Shown in pieces: positions 17,212-26,985 of a DNA stretch of 64,000 bases. The notes below the pieces were generated by a model. It saw only the letters and a list, made by a program, of their open reading frames with translations, searched no databases and had not been told where the DNA came from. The first letter of the stretch is position 1. Every line of letters begins with the position of its first letter. This stretch comes from Pseudomonas sp. MYb60 (lineage in GTDB: Bacteria; Pseudomonadota; Gammaproteobacteria; Pseudomonadales; Pseudomonadaceae). The stretch lies in contig NZ_PCOZ01000005.1 of NCBI RefSeq assembly GCF_002979555.1, positions 62,001-126,000 on the forward strand. The letters run 5' to 3'. The translations under genes and the position numbers were made by a program.

Positions 17212-18954
17212 TTACTTACGCGCCGCCTCCCACTGCTTGAGCAGGTCACCGTACGCCACGGTCTCGCCTTTCGGTTTCTCGTTGGCCAGTTTCGGCTTCG
17301 GCGCGCCCGGCTGGTCGAACCAGTATTGCGCGTCACGCTCGGGGTTCATTTTCGGGCCGCAGACCGGTTGCACCTTGGAGCGTTCCAGGCGCGTCATGAT
17401 CGCGTCCTGCTCCTTGGCCAGGTTGTCCAGCGCCTGCTGAGGGGTTTTCTCGCCGCTGGCGGCGGCGGCGATGTTGCTCCACCACAGTTGCGCCAGGCGC
17501 GGATAGTCCGGCACGTTGGTGCCGGTCGGCGACCATTCGGTACGGGCCGGGCTGCGGTAGAACTCCACCAGGCCACCCAGTTTCGGCGCCATGTCGGTCA
17601 TGGCCTGGGAGTTGATGTCGGACTCACGAATCGGCGTCAGGCCGACGATGGTTTTCTTCAGCGACACGGTTTTCGAGGTCACGAACTGTGCGTAGAGCCA
17701 GGCCGCGAGTTTTTGCTTCTCCGGGGTGGACTTCATGAAGGTCCAGGAGCCTACGTCCTGATAACCCTTCTTCATGCCTTTTTCCCAGTAAGGTCCGACC
17801 GGCGACGGCGCCATCCGCCATTTCGGCGTGCCGTCGGCATTCACCACCGGCAGGCCTGGCTTGACCATGTCGGCGGTAAACGCGGTGTACCAGAAGATCT
17901 GCTGGGCGATGTTGCCCTGGGACGGAACCGGGCCGGATTCGGAGAAGGTCATGCCCGCCGCTTCCGGTGGCGCGTAGGCTTTCATCCAGTCGACGTATTT
18001 CTGCGTGGCGTACACCGCGGCCGGGCCGTTGGTGTCGCCACCACGGGTCACGCTGGAGCCCACCGGGTGGCAGTCCTCCACGCGAATGCCCCACTCGTCC
18101 ACCGGCAATCCGTTGGGCAAGCCTTTGTCGCCACCGCCAGCCATGGAGAACCAGGCATCCGTAAAGCGCCAGCCCAGGGACGGGTCCTTCTTGCCGTAGT
18201 CCATGTGCCCATACACACGCTTGCCGTCGATTTCCTTGACGTCTTCGCTGAAGAACTTGGCGATGTCTTCATAGGCCGACCAGTTCACCGGCACGCCGAG
18301 GTCGTAGCCGTATTTTTCCTTGAACTTGGCCTTCAGGTCCGCACGCTCGAACCAGTCGGCGCGGAACCAATAGAGGTTGGCAAATTGCTGGTCGGGCAAT
18401 TGGTAGATCTTGCCGTCCGGCGCGGTGGTGAACGAGAGGCCGATGAAGTCTTTCAGGTCCAGGGTCGGCGAGGTGTAGTCCTTGCCTTCGTTGGCCATCA
18501 GGTCGGTGATGGATTCGGTCTTGCCATAGCGAAAGTGCGTACCGATCAAGTCGGAATCGTTGACCCAGCCGTCATAGATGTTCTTGTCGGACTGCATCTG
18601 GGTCTGCAGTTTTTCCACCACGTCGCCTTCCTGCAGCAGGTCGTGGGTCAACTTGATGCCGGTGATTTCGCTGAAGGCCTTGGCCAGCACCTTGGACTCG
18701 TACTCGTGGGTGGTGAGGGTTTCCGACACCACGTTGATCTTCATCCCACGGAAGGGTTCGGCAGCCTTGATAAACCACTTCAACTCTTCGAGCTGTTGGT
18801 CGGCGGTCAGGGTGGATGGCTTGAACTCGCTGCCAATCCATTTTTTTGCCGCGTCTTCATACGCATCAGCCCAGGCCGAAGCACTCAAACCGCTGAGGGC
18901 CAAGACGGCGGCCAATGAAATGCTATGTCGCAGCTTATTGTTTTTATCGAACAT
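17212..18954 (-). CDS. Glycerol-type ABC substrate-binding protein, GlpV-like (580 aa)
   Basis: Periplasmic binding protein, last gene of the importer operon. It has a signal peptide ('RHSISLAAVLALSGLSASAWA'), then a long SBP_bac_1-like chain. At 580 residues it is larger than usual CUT1 binding proteins (about 420) but matches the size of GlpV-type proteins from the Rhizobium glpSTPQUV glycerol system. ATG 18954 follows a perfect AGGAGG ribosome site. The DUF2160 gene upstream is the other hallmark of that system. Glycerol as ligand is inferred from this gene set and is not proven for this strain. Confidence 0.85.
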   Translation of the reverse strand: MFDKNNKLRHSISLAAVLALSGLSASAWADAYEDAAKKWIGSEFKPSTLTADQQLEELKWFIKAAEPFRGMKINVVSETLTTHEYESKVLAKAFSEITGIKLTHDLLQEGDVVEKLQTQMQSDKNIYDGWVNDSDLIGTHFRYGKTESITDLMANEGKDYTSPTLDLKDFIGLSFTTAPDGKIYQLPDQQFANLYWFRADWFERADLKAKFKEKYGYDLGVPVNWSAYEDIAKFFSEDVKEIDGKRVYGHMDYGKKDPSLGWRFTDAWFSMAGGGDKGLPNGLPVDEWGIRVEDCHPVGSSVTRGGDTNGPAAVYATQKYVDWMKAYAPPEAAGMTFSESGPVPSQGNIAQQIFWYTAFTADMVKPGLPVVNADGTPKWRMAPSPVGPYWEKGMKKGYQDVGSWTFMKSTPEKQKLAAWLYAQFVTSKTVSLKKTIVGLTPIRESDINSQAMTDMAPKLGGLVEFYRSPARTEWSPTGTNVPDYPRLAQLWWSNIAAAASGEKTPQQALDNLAKEQDAIMTRLERSKVQPVCGPKMNPERDAQYWFDQPGAPKPKLANEKPKGETVAYGDLLKQWEAARK

Positions 18955-19000
18955 AGAGACCTCCTGGTTAATTTCAAAAAGAGCCACAGCCGTCAAGCCC

Positions 19001-19100
19001 TGTAGGAGCGAGCTTGCTCGCGAAGCACGCAAGGACAACGCGTTGAATCAGGGTGCACGCGTTATCGTTGGCGGTTTTCGCGAGCAAGCTCGCTCCTACA
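19001..19100. repeat. REP-type inverted repeat inside the ABC operon
   Basis: Two perfect 24-base arms (19001-19024 and 19077-19100) with the GTAGGAGCGAGCTTGCTCGC core, a common Pseudomonas repeat. It sits between the DUF2160 gene and the binding-protein gene. It could shield the upstream mRNA from decay or set different expression levels for the binding protein. Confidence 0.85.
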
Positions 19101-19111
19101 GGGGAACAGCG

Positions 19112-19387
19112 CTAGCCCCAACGCATCACGCACAACAGCCATACCAGGGACAGCGCGGACGCTACCCAGATGCTCCAGTCGGTAACGCCGATAACCAGCA
19201 AATGCAGGTAGGCGCTGCCGAGAAGACCGATAAACAGGCGATCACCACGGGTGGTGCTGATCGGTAGAAATCCTCGCCGGGGAATGCTCGGCGAACGCAG
19301 TTCCCAAGTGGTCATGCCCGCCAGGATCAGGGCAATGCCTGCGAAGAACAGCGCAGTCGGGGTGGTCCAGGCCATCCATTCCATCAT
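19112..19387 (-). CDS. DUF2160 small membrane protein, GlpU-like (91 aa)
   Basis: Small inner-membrane protein with about three hydrophobic segments ('PTALFFAGIALILAGMTTW', 'LFIGLLGSAYLHLLVIGV', 'SIWVASALSLVWLLCVM'). Such proteins are found with glycerol-type ABC importers, where one is named GlpU; their exact role is unknown. The first of two consecutive ATGs (19387) is placed after GAGGA. The gene lies 7 bp after the permease gene. Confidence 0.82.
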   Translation of the reverse strand: MMEWMAWTTPTALFFAGIALILAGMTTWELRSPSIPRRGFLPISTTRGDRLFIGLLGSAYLHLLVIGVTDWSIWVASALSLVWLLCVMRWG

Positions 19388-19394
19388 CGAATCC

Positions 19395-20195
<801 letters not shown>

Positions 20196-20205
20196 GTTGG
20201 CGGCC

Positions 20206-21068
20206 TCAGCGGTTGGCGTCGGAGTGGGTCATGGCGGTGTAGAACAGCCAGGACACCAACAGGATGATCAGGAAATACACCAGGGAGAAGGCCGCCGCCG
20301 GGCCCAGGTCGAATTGACCTACGGCCATCTGAGTCAGTGTCTGACTGAGGAAGGTGGTGGCATTCCCTGGCCCGCCGCCGGTGAGTACGAAAGGCTCGGT
20401 GTAGATCATGAAACTGTCCATGAAGCGCAGCATCACCGCGATCAGCAGCACGCTCTTCATCTTCGGCAACTGGATATGTCGGAAGACTGCCCAGGCCGAC
20501 GCCCGATCAATCCTCGCGGCTTGGTAGTACACATCCGGAATCGCCCGCAGCCCCGAATAACACAACAGCGCCACCAGGGACGTCCAGTGCCACACGTCCA
20601 TCACCAGCACGGTGACCCAGGCGTCCATGGTGTTGGCCGCATAGTTGTAGCTGATGCCCATGGCGTTGAGGCTGTAGCCCAGCAAGCCGATGTCGGCGCG
20701 GCCGAAAATCTGCCAGATGGTGCCCACCACGTTCCACGGGATCAGCAGCGGGATGGCGAGGATGATCAACACCAGTGACGACCAGCGGCCCTTGGTCGGC
20801 ATGGTCAGGGCGATCGCGATACCCAGGGGGATTTCGATCAGCAAGACACAGGCCGAGTAGATGAACTGGCGCAGCAGCGAATCATGCAGGCGTGGGTCGA
20901 GCAGCACCTGCTTGTACCAGTCGGCGCCGACGAAGTAGCGGCTGGATTGGTCAAAGATGTCCTGCACCGAGTAGTTGACCACGGTCATCATCGGGATCAC
21001 CGCGCTGAACGCCACCAGCAGGAACACCGGCAACACCAACCACCAGGCCTTGTTGTTCTGCACCTTGT

Positions 21069-21072
<4 letters not shown>
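20206..21072 (-). CDS. ABC permease, MalF/GlpP-like (288 aa)
   Basis: Second CUT1-type permease with six predicted helices and a coupling loop around 'YQAARIDRASAWAVFRHIQL'. ATG 21072 overlaps the upstream ATPase stop by 4 bp, so the two are translationally coupled. The longer open frame starts inside the ATPase gene and is rejected. Confidence 0.92.
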
Positions 21073-22165
<1,093 letters not shown>

Positions 22166-22166
<1 letters not shown>

Positions 22167-23260
22167 CAGGCAACCCTCGCGACACGGCGCCCGGGGGCCT
22201 GGACCAAACGGCCCTGGCCATCGAACACAAACAGTTTATGGGTGGGGATGTACACGCGAATCGGTGCGTCGACGTCGTACTCGTGCACACCGGGCAGGTG
22301 CAGCACCAGCAGGAAGTGTTCGCTGCGCACGTGCAGGAAGGTTTCCGAGCCGCTGATCTCGGCGACCTCCACCGTCACGGCCAGCTCCAGGTCGTCGTCG
22401 TTGCTGGGCACCAGGCTGATATGACTGGGGCGCACGCCAAAGCGGAATTCGCCTTCGCCGATGGGGCGCAAATCCACGTTGAGGGGGAAATGCACGAAAT
22501 TGGCAAAACTGACTTCATTGCCGCTGATGCGTCCCGGCATCAGGTTGATCGGCGGCTCGGAAAACAATTCGGCGGCCAGTACGGTCTGCGGCTGGTGATA
22601 CACCTCGGCGGCCTTGCCGCTCTGGATCACCCGGCCCTCGTGAAGAATGGTGGTGGTGCCACCCAGGGCCAGGGCCTCATTGGGTTCGGTGGTGGCGTAG
22701 ATGGCGATGGTATGGCGTGCGGCGAACAACTCGCGCATTTCCTGACGCAGCTCTTCGCGCAGTTTGTAGTCCAGGTTCACCAGGGGCTCGTCGAACAGGA
22801 TCAGCTCGGCGTCTTTGACCAGCGCGCGCGCCATCGCAGTGCGCTGTTGCTGGCCGCCGGACAACTCCAGCGGGTAGCGCTGCAGGAATTTCTCGATGCG
22901 CAGCATTTTCGCGGTTTCCAGCACCTTGCCCTGGATCACCTCATTGGACACACCGGCCTGGCGCAACGGCGAGGCGATGTTTTCGAACACGGTCATGGTG
23001 GGGTAGTTGATGAACTGCTGATACACCATCGACACGTTGCGCAGGCGCACCGGTTTGTGGGTGACATCCACGCCATTCATCAGGATGCGACCGCCGTCGG
23101 GCTTGTCCAGGCCGGCCATCAGGCGCATAAGACTGGTCTTGCCGGAGAGTGTGCGACCGAGCAGGACGTTGAAGGACCCGGCTTCGAAACGCAGGGTGGC
23201 GTCGTCGATCCAGGTTTGCCCTTCGACAACGCGGGAGACATGTTCCAGGGTCAATGACAT
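22166..23260 (-). CDS. ABC ATPase with degenerate H-loop, GlpS-like (364 aa)
   Basis: First gene of the operon. Walker A 'GRTLSGKTSLMR', signature 'LSGGQQQRTAMARAL' and Walker B 'LILFDEPLVNLDYK' are present. The switch histidine is lost: 'IAIYATTEPNEALALGG' replaces the usual VTHDQxEA. A TOBE-type C-terminal domain follows ('GVRPSHISLVPSNDD'). The upstream open frame of 76 residues is promoter sequence, and ATG 23260 has an A-rich AAGG leader. Transcription probably starts at the sigma-54 promoter about 50 bp upstream. Confidence 0.9.
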
Positions 23261-23269
23261 GACACGACC

Positions 23270-23281
23270 TTTTTTATTATT
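23270..23281 (-). promoter_or_regulatory. Candidate Hfq/Crc catabolite-repression site at the operon's first RBS
   Basis: On the minus strand AATAATAAAAAA directly precedes the AAGG ribosome site. Four A-R-N triplets in a row match the Hfq/Crc target form AAnAAnAA known in Pseudomonas. Binding is inferred. Confidence 0.45.
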
Positions 23282-23305
23282 GGAATGGATCTGGCCATTC
23301 GTCAG

Positions 23306-23321
23306 AGCGAGTTTCGTGCCA
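23306..23321 (-). promoter_or_regulatory. Sigma-54 promoter of the glycerol-type ABC operon
   Basis: Minus strand TGGCAC-GAAAC-TCGCT. The -24 GG and -12 GC are 10 bp apart as required, with one mismatch to TGGCAC-N5-TTGCW. Transcription would start near 23294, about 34 bp before the first ATG. A sigma-54 activator gene lies divergently upstream. Confidence 0.75.
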
Positions 23322-23364
23322 AAACTGCAAGTGTCTGAAGTGCAAGGAAATGGTCTGAAGGGGA

Positions 23365-23427
23365 TGTTCGGGAGTGAACAATCCGGGTGAACAACTGAAC
23401 AGTTGGGAGGTTGACAATGAACAGTTC
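23365..23427. promoter_or_regulatory. Candidate upstream activating sites for the sigma-54 activator
   Basis: Three GTTC/GAAC-type inverted repeats in 63 bp: TGTTC-N6-GAACA (23365-23380), CAACTG-AA-CAGTTG (23392-23405) and GAAC-A-GTTC (23419-23427). They lie 50-120 bp upstream of the -24 element, the normal position for enhancer sites of this activator class. Confidence 0.5.
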
Positions 23428-23526
23428 TGAACAACACTCTCTGAACCCGATTTACCTGACAACGTAGGGTAAATGTGGCCTCCCACATTGAAATGCTTTC
23501 CAGCCGTAAATTGTGTAAGACCCCAT

Positions 23527-23538
23527 AACAATAAAAAT
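23527..23538 (+). promoter_or_regulatory. Candidate Hfq/Crc site upstream of the activator gene
   Basis: AACAATAAAAAT, four A-R-N triplets, ends 12 bases before the activator's ATG. It mirrors the A-rich element at the divergent ATPase gene. Confidence 0.4.
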
Positions 23539-23550
23539 GCAGGTCGCCCC

Positions 23551-25356
23551 ATGGCCGAACCCTTGTCTCACGACACCCTTATCCAGGAATCCTGGCGCCG
23601 CTGCCGCGCCTTCGGCCTGGACCATCAGAGTGCCCCCAGCTTCGATCAACTGCCTGCCGAAGGCATCAGCCAGTTGCTGGAGAGCCATCATGCCCTGGTG
23701 CAGACCACGCACCAGGAAGTGCTGCCGTATTACGAAAACATCCTGAGCAATTCCAACTGCCTGATCATGCTCGCCGACAACCAGGGCCAGGTGCTGACCT
23801 CGTGGGGCACCCAGCGGTTCATCGAGCCGAAACTGGCGCGCGGCTTCAGCGCCGGTGCCAGTTGGCAGGAGCGCGTCAGCGGCACCAATGCCATCGGCAC
23901 TGCACTGGCCTGTGCGCAGGCGGTGCATATCGAACACGATGAACACTTCCTCAAGGCCAACCGCTTCATGACGGGCTCCGCGGCGCCGATCTTCGATGCC
24001 CAGCGCGAGATCATCGCGGTGCTCGATGTGTCCAGCGACAGCTACCTGCCGCCCTCCCACACCCTGGGCATGGTCAAGATGATGAGCCAGACCGTGGAGA
24101 ACCGGCTGATCCTCAACCTGTTTGGCGGTGAGCATTTCCAACTGACCTTCAACACCGGGCTGAGCAACCTCGATAGCCAGTGGGCCGGCCTGTTGATCTT
24201 CGATGAGAGCGGCCAGGTGCTGTCGGCCAACCGTCGTGCAGACAATTTGCTGGGTATCAGCCTGTCGCGGGTGATGATCGACCGGTTGTTCAAGGTGTCG
24301 TTGCTGGAGCTGTTGAACCAGCCGGAGGGACTGCCGTTTTCGTTACAGGCGGCGGGACGCAATCGGTTCCAGTGTGTGTTGAAGCGGCCCAAACAGATGC
24401 CGGTGCAGGCGCGGGTGTTCAGTGAGCCGTCGAAGCCGGTGGCGATTGGGCTCAAGACCCTGCATTTTGGCGACGTGCGCGTGGAAAAAGCCGTGCGCCA
24501 GGCCGAACGCTTGCTGGAGAAGGACATTCCGCTGCTGATCCACGGCGAAACCGGCGTGGGCAAAGAGGTGTTTGTCAAAGCCCTGCACCAGGCCAGCTCT
24601 CGCAGCCAGAAGGCGTTCATTGCGGTGAACTGTGCGGCGATTCCGGCCGAACTGGTCGAATCCGAGCTGTTTGGCTACGAAAAAGGTGCGTTCACCGGTG
24701 CCAACCAGAAAGGCAGCATTGGCCTGATCCGCAAGGCTGATAAGGGCACGCTGTTTCTGGATGAGATCGGCGACATGCCGCTGCCGACCCAGGCCCGCTT
24801 GCTGCGGGTACTGCAGGAACGTTGCGTGCAGCCAGTCGGCAGCAGCGAGTTGTTTGCGGTGGACTTGCGCATCATCTCGGCCACCAACCGTGCCTTGCGG
24901 GAGCTGGTGCAGGCCGGGCGTTTTCGTGAGGACTTGTACTACCGCATCGGTGGCCTGACCCTCGAGCTGCCGCCCTTGCGCGAGCGTACCGACAAGCAGG
25001 CCCTGTTCCAGCAACTGTGGCAGCAACACCGCGACCCCACCCAATGGGCCGGGCTCAGCGCCGACGTGCTGGCCTTGTTCGAGCAGCATCCGTGGCCGGG
25101 CAATCTGCGCCAGGTCAGCAGCGTGTTGCAGGTGGCGCTGGCGATGGCCGAGGAGCAGCCGATCCGTCCGGAGCACCTGCCGGATGATTTTTTCGTCGAC
25201 CTGAACCTCGCCGCGCCGCTGCCTGCCAGCGAATACCTGGACGACAGCATTGACCTGAACCAGCGCCTGAAGGCGGTCGGCGGCAATATCTCGCACCTGG
25301 CACGAGAGCTGGGGGTGAGCCGCAACACGTTGTACAAGCGGTTGCGCCAGGGCTAA
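23551..25356 (+). CDS. Sigma-54-dependent Fis-family activator, AcoR-like (601 aa)
   Basis: Enhancer-binding protein. An N-terminal GAF-type sensor region covers roughly residues 60-180 ('SWQERVSGTNAIGTALACAQ'). The central AAA+ domain has Walker A 'GETGVGKE' (about 331), the sigma-54 contact loop 'GAFTGA' (about 378) and Walker B 'GTLFLDEIGDMP'. The C-terminal Fis helix-turn-helix is 'ISHLARELGVSRNTLYKRL'. ATG 23551 gives the normal N-terminus. It is divergent from the glycerol-type ABC operon, which has a sigma-54 promoter, so it is very likely that operon's activator. The effector is unknown; an imported alcohol or polyol is a reasonable guess. Its stop codon overlaps the convergent fecR-like stop. 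Confidence 0.93.
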   Translation: MAEPLSHDTLIQESWRRCRAFGLDHQSAPSFDQLPAEGISQLLESHHALVQTTHQEVLPYYENILSNSNCLIMLADNQGQVLTSWGTQRFIEPKLARGFSAGASWQERVSGTNAIGTALACAQAVHIEHDEHFLKANRFMTGSAAPIFDAQREIIAVLDVSSDSYLPPSHTLGMVKMMSQTVENRLILNLFGGEHFQLTFNTGLSNLDSQWAGLLIFDESGQVLSANRRADNLLGISLSRVMIDRLFKVSLLELLNQPEGLPFSLQAAGRNRFQCVLKRPKQMPVQARVFSEPSKPVAIGLKTLHFGDVRVEKAVRQAERLLEKDIPLLIHGETGVGKEVFVKALHQASSRSQKAFIAVNCAAIPAELVESELFGYEKGAFTGANQKGSIGLIRKADKGTLFLDEIGDMPLPTQARLLRVLQERCVQPVGSSELFAVDLRIISATNRALRELVQAGRFREDLYYRIGGLTLELPPLRERTDKQALFQQLWQQHRDPTQWAGLSADVLALFEQHPWPGNLRQVSSVLQVALAMAEEQPIRPEHLPDDFFVDLNLAAPLPASEYLDDSIDLNQRLKAVGGNISHLARELGVSRNTLYKRLRQG

Positions 25357-26285
25357 CGCGGCTTGACCACCACCAGCAGGTCGGTGAAGTACTCCACCTG
25401 GATCGGCAGGTTGTCCGCCAACGAGGCCAGCGCCCCTGCCGTGTCATCGAGCTTGAACACCCCGGACACGCGCAGGTTCTGCAGGGCCTGAGGGTCGAAG
25501 CGCAGCATGCCGTGGCGGTAGCTGGCCAGGGTTTGCAGCACATCGGCCAGAGGCTGGTCGTTGACCTTGAGCAGGCCGCGGGTCCAGGCGTCCGGGTCGC
25601 TGGCGCCGATGGCCTGGGCGGGCTGGGCGCGGCCGTGGTCGAGAATCGAACGCTGGCCGGCGCTGACCTTGACCCCGTCACTGGCATCGCCTTTGACCGC
25701 CACGCTTGACTCGATCACCGTGACCACCGTGGTGCCATCCTCGGCGCGCTTGACCAGGTAGCGTGTGCCCAAGGCGGTGGCCGTGCCCTGGTTGGTGCGC
25801 ACCACGAATGGCCGCTGCGCGTCCTTGGCCACCTCCACCCACAACTCGCCTTGCAGCAACTCGATCACGCGCTGGTGCCCGTCGAACTTCACGTCGACCG
25901 CCGAGTTGCTGTTGAGCTGTAACTGGCTGCCGTCTGCAAGGGCGATCTGCCGGCGCTCGCCCACACTGGTGCGCTGGTCGGCCATCCACACCGGCAGGTG
26001 ATCCAGGCCAAACCAGCCGCACAGCAAAACGCCGACCAGTCCCGCCACTTGGGTGCCCCGTGGGCGTCGCGGGGCGAAGGCACGGTTGAGGGCCACGCGC
26101 GCGGGTTTGGCCGGCACTGTGTCGAAGCTGCCCCACAGGCCGCGCATGCGCTCGACGGCGACGGCGTGGCGCGGGTCGGCTGCACACCATTTGTTGAAGG
26201 CGTGACGGTCGGCGTCGGTGACGTCTTCATCGTGCAGGCGTGTCAGCCAGTTCGCCGCTTGCTGAATGATTTGATCCGGACTCAC
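25353..26285 (-). CDS. FecR-family anti-sigma/sigma regulator (310 aa)
   Basis: Inner-membrane regulator of the adjacent ECF sigma factor. It has an N-terminal cytoplasmic DUF4880-like region ('HAFNKWCAADPRHAVAVERM'), one membrane segment ('VAGLVGVLLCGWFGL') and a periplasmic FecR domain ('RRQIALADGSQLQLNSNSAV'). The GTG start at 26285 overlaps the sigma gene's stop by 4 bp (GTGA), the usual arrangement. The longer frame reads into the sigma gene and is rejected. Confidence 0.9.
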   Translation of the reverse strand: MSPDQIIQQAANWLTRLHDEDVTDADRHAFNKWCAADPRHAVAVERMRGLWGSFDTVPAKPARVALNRAFAPRRPRGTQVAGLVGVLLCGWFGLDHLPVWMADQRTSVGERRQIALADGSQLQLNSNSAVDVKFDGHQRVIELLQGELWVEVAKDAQRPFVVRTNQGTATALGTRYLVKRAEDGTTVVTVIESSVAVKGDASDGVKVSAGQRSILDHGRAQPAQAIGASDPDAWTRGLLKVNDQPLADVLQTLASYRHGMLRFDPQALQNLRVSGVFKLDDTAGALASLADNLPIQVEYFTDLLVVVKPR

Positions 26286-26824
26286 GAGAGCGAATCCGCC
26301 GGGTGCAGGCTGTGGTAGCAATGCACCAGGGCGCTGGAGATGTAGTTTTTGACGGTGCTGGCGGAGACGTCCAGGCGCGTGGCGATTTCACTGTAGGTGA
26401 GCCCGTCGAGGCGGCTCAACAGGAACGCTTCACGGGCCTTGGCCGGCAGCCCGGCGAGCATTTCAGCGATGCGTTCGAGGGCCTGCAGTGCCACGTGGAT
26501 CGCGGCCGGATCGGGCATGCCGGCATCTTCGCACTGGATCGCCAGGGCTTCCATGTAGGCTTTTTCGATGCGACGACGACGGGCGCCGTCGATCAGCAGG
26601 CGCCCTGCCGTGGTCGCCAGGAACGCCCGCGGTTCCTTGATGCTTTGCGGCTCGGCGAGCATGAGCACGCGGATGAATGCGTCATGGGCCAGGTCGGCGG
26701 CATGCTGGGAACAGCCGAGTTTTTTGCGCAGCCAGCCGTGCAACCAGCCGTGGTGCTCGCTGTACATCGCCGTAAGGGTCTGCTGACGGACGGAATCGCC
26801 CAGCGCGGCCGGAATGTCATGCAT
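26282..26824 (-). CDS. ECF sigma factor, FecI-like (180 aa)
   Basis: Iron-starvation-type extracytoplasmic-function sigma factor. Region 2 is 'DLAHDAFIRVLML' with the downstream 'FLATTAGRLLIDGARRRRIE', and region 4 is 'SRLDGLTYSEIATRLDVSAS'. ATG 26824 is preferred to the in-frame TTG at 26830. An outer inverted repeat TGCGCAA/TTGCGCA (26824-26830 and 26859-26865) surrounds the start and leader. It should direct transcription of the TonB-receptor gene just upstream. Confidence 0.92.
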   Translation of the reverse strand: MHDIPAALGDSVRQQTLTAMYSEHHGWLHGWLRKKLGCSQHAADLAHDAFIRVLMLAEPQSIKEPRAFLATTAGRLLIDGARRRRIEKAYMEALAIQCEDAGMPDPAAIHVALQALERIAEMLAGLPAKAREAFLLSRLDGLTYSEIATRLDVSASTVKNYISSALVHCYHSLHPADSLS

Positions 26825-26946
26825 GCGCAAAATTATCTCAAATGGGAAATATTACCAATTGCGCAGACAATGCCAGTAAAACGCGGGCGGAGCAAGGGCC
26901 GTTCCTTTCTACGACAGCGCCCCATCTGACAGGGTTTATTTCATAG

Positions 26947-26971
26947 GGTGAGCGGGCTTGCCCCGCTCACC
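26947..26971. terminator. Hairpin between TonB-receptor and sigma genes
   Basis: GGTGAGCGGG-CTTGC-CCCGCTCACC, a strong GC stem 15 bp past the receptor stop. There is no T-run, so it may be a REP-like mRNA end rather than a classical terminator. Confidence 0.55.
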
Positions 26972-26985
26972 TCAACGAGAGCAGC

